Made by a program: the position numbers and the translations under genes. Under the pieces are notes generated by a model, which was given only the letters and a program-made list of their open reading frames with translations, ran no database searches and was not told the DNA's origin. A stretch of DNA of 7,551 nt from positions 1 to 7,551 of the forward strand of contig JBBDRV010000098.1 of the NCBI GenBank assembly GCA_040905285.1. The letters are read 5' to 3'. This document shows positions 6,425 to 7,551 of this stretch, piece by piece. Origin of the DNA: JBBDRV01 sp040905285 (GTDB lineage Bacteria; Bacteroidota; Rhodothermia; Balneolales; Balneolaceae). Within the stretch, counting starts at the first letter, position 1; each line of letters starts with the position of its first letter.

Positions 6425-6456
6425 AAAAGGCTCTCAGTCTGAAGGGGGCCTTTTTT
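6425..6456 (+). terminator. Rho-independent terminator after sodA
   Basis: An 11-bp stem begins AAAAGGC (6425-6431) and ends GCCTTTT (6448-6454), with inner C-G and T-G pairs, an 8-base loop (6436-6443) and six Ts (6451-6456). It lies 72 bases after the sodA stop. The A-tract at its base also makes it passable in the minus direction. Confidence 0.85.
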
Positions 6457-6471
6457 CATGGATCCCTGTCC

Positions 6472-6491
6472 GGCAGTCATAGCGGACTGCC
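6472..6491. repeat. Hairpin GGCAGTC-N6-GACTGCC
   Basis: Perfect 7-bp arms (6472-6478, 6485-6491) with a 6-base spacer lie 15 bases past the sodA terminator. No T-run follows on the plus strand, so it is either a backup structure or a regulatory site for the bacilliredoxin gene. Confidence 0.45.
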
Positions 6492-6497
6492 AAGGTG

Positions 6498-6528
6498 TAT
6501 ATACGAGAAAGCAAATATATACGTATAT
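6498..6528. promoter_or_regulatory. Possible operator: TATATACG direct repeat with a palindrome
   Basis: TATATACG occurs at 6498-6505 and 6516-6523, with start points 18 bases apart. The second copy is part of the perfect 12-bp palindrome ATATACGTATAT (6517-6528). The palindrome ends 35 bases before the bacilliredoxin ATG, where the promoter is expected. AT-rich sequence makes chance symmetry more likely. Confidence 0.3.
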
Positions 6529-6563
6529 TAGTTAGTCACAGTAAACTCAAAAAGAGATCAATT

Positions 6564-7016
6564 ATGCAATTTGGATTTGGAATCGGCCCAGACACTTCCT
6601 GGATGCGAAAAGAACTGACAGATCTTGGAGTTGAAGAACTCAAGACGCCTGAAGAGGTGGATACAGCGATGAAGGAGAGGCAGGGAACCATGCTGCTTGC
6701 CATTAATTCTGTCTGCGGATGTGCCGCAGGAAATGCCCGTCCGGGTTTAAAAATTGCCCTGGACAAAACAGATAACAAACCGGACCGGCTTACCACCGTT
6801 TTTGCCGGTCAGGATAAGGAAGCAACTGAAAAGGCCAGGAGTTATTTCAGTGAGTATCCTCCGTCTTCCCCGGCTTTTGCATTTTTTGCAGATGGTGAAA
6901 TTAAAGCGATGATTCCCCGTCACCGGATAGAGGGGCGTACCAGTGAGGAGGTTGCAAAGGATTTGATCATGGTGTTTGATGCCTTTGCGGATCAGGAAGA
7001 AACCAAAGCAGAGTAG
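6564..7016 (+). CDS. BrxA/BrxB-family bacilliredoxin
   Basis: This 150-residue thioredoxin-fold protein belongs to the bacilliredoxin family (formerly DUF1094, UPF0403). Such proteins remove bacillithiol from mixed disulphides on cytosolic proteins after oxidative stress. The active site Cys51-Gly-Cys53 lies in NSVCGCAAGNARPG (48-61), matching the family's CGC motif rather than thioredoxin CxxC. The C-terminal RHRIEGRTSEEV segment is also typical, and the length is close to the roughly 145 residues of the Bacillus proteins. The frame is open upstream to an ATG at 6495. The start at 6564 is preferred because MQFGFGIGP fits the family N-terminus and the extra 23 residues fall in AT-rich regulatory-looking DNA. 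Only a weak AAAGAGA precedes it. The sodA terminator separates it from sodA, so it probably has its own promoter. It implies that the host makes bacillithiol (inference). Confidence 0.93.
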   Translation: MQFGFGIGPDTSWMRKELTDLGVEELKTPEEVDTAMKERQGTMLLAINSVCGCAAGNARPGLKIALDKTDNKPDRLTTVFAGQDKEATEKARSYFSEYPPSSPAFAFFADGEIKAMIPRHRIEGRTSEEVAKDLIMVFDAFADQEETKAE

Positions 7017-7250
7017 GTTCCTCCGGTTTTTCTTATGGCGGGGTGGAAAGGTCATCTGTTCTGATGCTTTTTCACTCATGCTTTCTCAATTTCGGCGGAT
7101 GGTCGGCATAAAAAAGACGTTTCACTGTCCATTTTTTCAATAGCTGAAGGTCTGCTTGAGAGATTGGGAATGGGTAAGTACCTGTTCGAAAACATCTTGG
7201 AGTTTCTCCCCGGCTATATTGAAAACAGGGAAATATTTTCTCAGAACAGG
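7017..7250. other. Region before the rRNA promoter without a convincing gene
   Basis: I see no RNA gene, strong terminator or recognisable protein here. Two short frames overlap on opposite strands. On the plus strand, 29 codons from the ATG at 7170 end at 7259, within a frame open from 7065. On the minus strand, 39 codons run from 7195 to 7076. An inverted repeat, ACCTGTTC (7180-7187) / GAACAGGT (7244-7251), reaches the rRNA promoter. AACAGG recurs at 7224 and 7245, 21 bases apart. Confidence 0.6.
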
Positions 7251-7282
7251 TTGACTTGAATAGGGTGTAGTCTCTATATTTG
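7251..7282 (+). promoter_or_regulatory. rRNA operon promoter, Bacteroidota type
   Basis: TTGACT (7251-7256) and TATATTTG (7275-7282) give TTG, 21 bp, TAnnTTTG, an exact match to the Bacteroidota primary-sigma consensus. It can also be read as a sigma70-like TTGACT / TATATT pair with 18 bp between. An A/T-rich AAATATTTTC (7231-7240) upstream may act as an UP-like element. Transcription should start around 7288-7290, giving a leader of about 210 bases before 16S. Confidence 0.8.
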
Positions 7283-7300
7283 TAATCCTTTCAACGAAAC

Positions 7301-7319
7301 AAAAAAGCCGCTTTTTTTT
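7301..7319 (+). other. Terminator-like hairpin at the start of the rRNA leader
   Basis: AAAAAAG (7301-7307) pairs with CTTTTTT (7311-7317) around a CCG loop, inside a run of eight Ts (7312-7319). It falls about a dozen bases after the expected transcription start. The stem has only one G-C pair, so it may be a pause or early-exit signal, or may not fold stably. Confidence 0.45.
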
Positions 7320-7326
7320 GAAAGAA

Positions 7327-7385
7327 TCTGTGAAATAAACAGATGAAAAGTGGGTTTATAACAGGGTCACAGAAGTAAATAACCC
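7327..7385 (+). other. Small stems in the rRNA leader upstream of boxA
   Basis: TCTGT (7327-7331) pairs with ACAGA (7339-7343) around a 7-base loop, and GGGTT (7352-7356) can pair with AACCC (7381-7385). The first occupies roughly the place of a boxB-like hairpin before boxA. Both stems are short, so this is only suggestive. Confidence 0.3.
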
Positions 7386-7400
7386 GATTGTTGTCGTGAA

Positions 7401-7412
7401 TGTTCTTTAACA
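7401..7412 (+). promoter_or_regulatory. boxA antitermination site of the rRNA leader
   Basis: TGTTCTTTAACA differs by one base from the classical boxA TGCTCTTTAACA. It lies about 88 bases before the 16S start and about 110 after the expected transcription start. In known systems the RNA binds NusB-NusE (S10) and lets polymerase pass through untranslated rRNA. Position and match make this a confident call. Confidence 0.85.
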
Positions 7413-7484
7413 GATTGAAGTAATAAGCAGATCGTTGTGTGAGCCTATAAGAAGATCAATTTCCAAAGAGGTCAGATTCTAATA

Positions 7485-7504
7485 ATTGTAGTAACTATTA
7501 CAAT
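7485..7504 (+). other. Hairpin across the 16S 5' end
   Basis: ATTGTAGT (7485-7492) and ATTACAAT (7497-7504) can form an 8-bp stem, including one G-T pair, closed by an AACT loop. It spans the expected mature 5' end of 16S near 7500 and may mark the processing site or compete with folding to the distal 3' flank. Confidence 0.45.
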
Positions 7505-7551
7505 GGAGAGTTTGATCCTGGCTCAGGACGAACGCTGGCGGCGGGCCTAAC
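7500..7551 (+). rRNA. rrs: 16S ribosomal RNA, 5' end (cut by window edge)
   Basis: The universal 16S start AGAGTTTGATCCTGGCTCAG begins at 7507. Since that A is position 8 in E. coli numbering, the mature 5' end is placed near 7500. The next bases, GACGAACGCTGGCGGCGGGCCTAAC, agree with a bacterial 16S. The GACGAACGCTGG and GCGGGCCTAAC spelling differs from Bacteroides (GATGAACGCTAGC, GCAGGCC) and suits Balneolota or related lineages, though 52 bases cannot fix the phylum. Only the 5' end is in the window. It is driven by the promoter at 7251-7282 and preceded by boxA. Confidence 0.97.

Noticed and set aside
6495..6563. Upstream ATG extending the bacilliredoxin by 23 residues
   Set aside because: The extension lies in AT-rich palindromic DNA and the family normally starts at the MQFGFG-like position.

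Overview
The window reads as chromosome from a Bacteroidota-type bacterium, most likely on the Balneolota/Rhodothermota side. Four things point there: a Bacteroidota-style rRNA promoter (TTG, 21 bp, TATATTTG at 7251-7282); weak or absent Shine-Dalgarno sites on most genes; a bacilliredoxin, which implies bacillithiol as low-molecular-weight thiol; and the first bases of a 16S rRNA whose spelling resembles that group. The phylum call is inference from short signals.

Left part (1-3958). On the minus strand lie an atypical NarL/LuxR-type response regulator (132-788) and, upstream of it, an uncharacterised four-helix membrane protein (869-1312). Divergent from them is a plus-strand pair: aspS (aspartyl-tRNA synthetase, 1438-3228), followed 22 bases later by a DUF429 RNase H-fold protein (3251-3958) with a GTG start. 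The pair is probably one transcript.

Middle part (3992-7016). A soluble transhydrogenase-like flavoprotein (sthA type, minus strand, 3992-5455) converges on the DUF429 gene. It is divergent from a Mn-type superoxide dismutase (sodA, 5747-6352). The 291-base region between them is rich in inverted repeats and holds a possible 51-codon cysteine-containing ORF. After sodA comes a clear intrinsic terminator (6425-6456), then a separately expressed BrxA/BrxB-family bacilliredoxin (6564-7016). Together these genes form a redox and oxidative-stress neighbourhood: NAD(P)H balance, superoxide removal and thiol repair.

Right part (7017-7551). No convincing gene is visible before the rRNA promoter at 7251-7282. 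An rRNA leader follows, with a terminator-like hairpin, a near-perfect boxA antitermination site (7401-7412) and a hairpin across the expected 16S 5' end. The 16S gene begins near 7500 and runs off the window.

No mobile element, CRISPR array or tRNA is visible. The most unusual items are the response regulator lacking its phosphoacceptor aspartate, the flavoprotein lacking both redox cysteines (as its family leads one to expect), and the chain of inverted repeats with a possible small protein between sthA and sodA.
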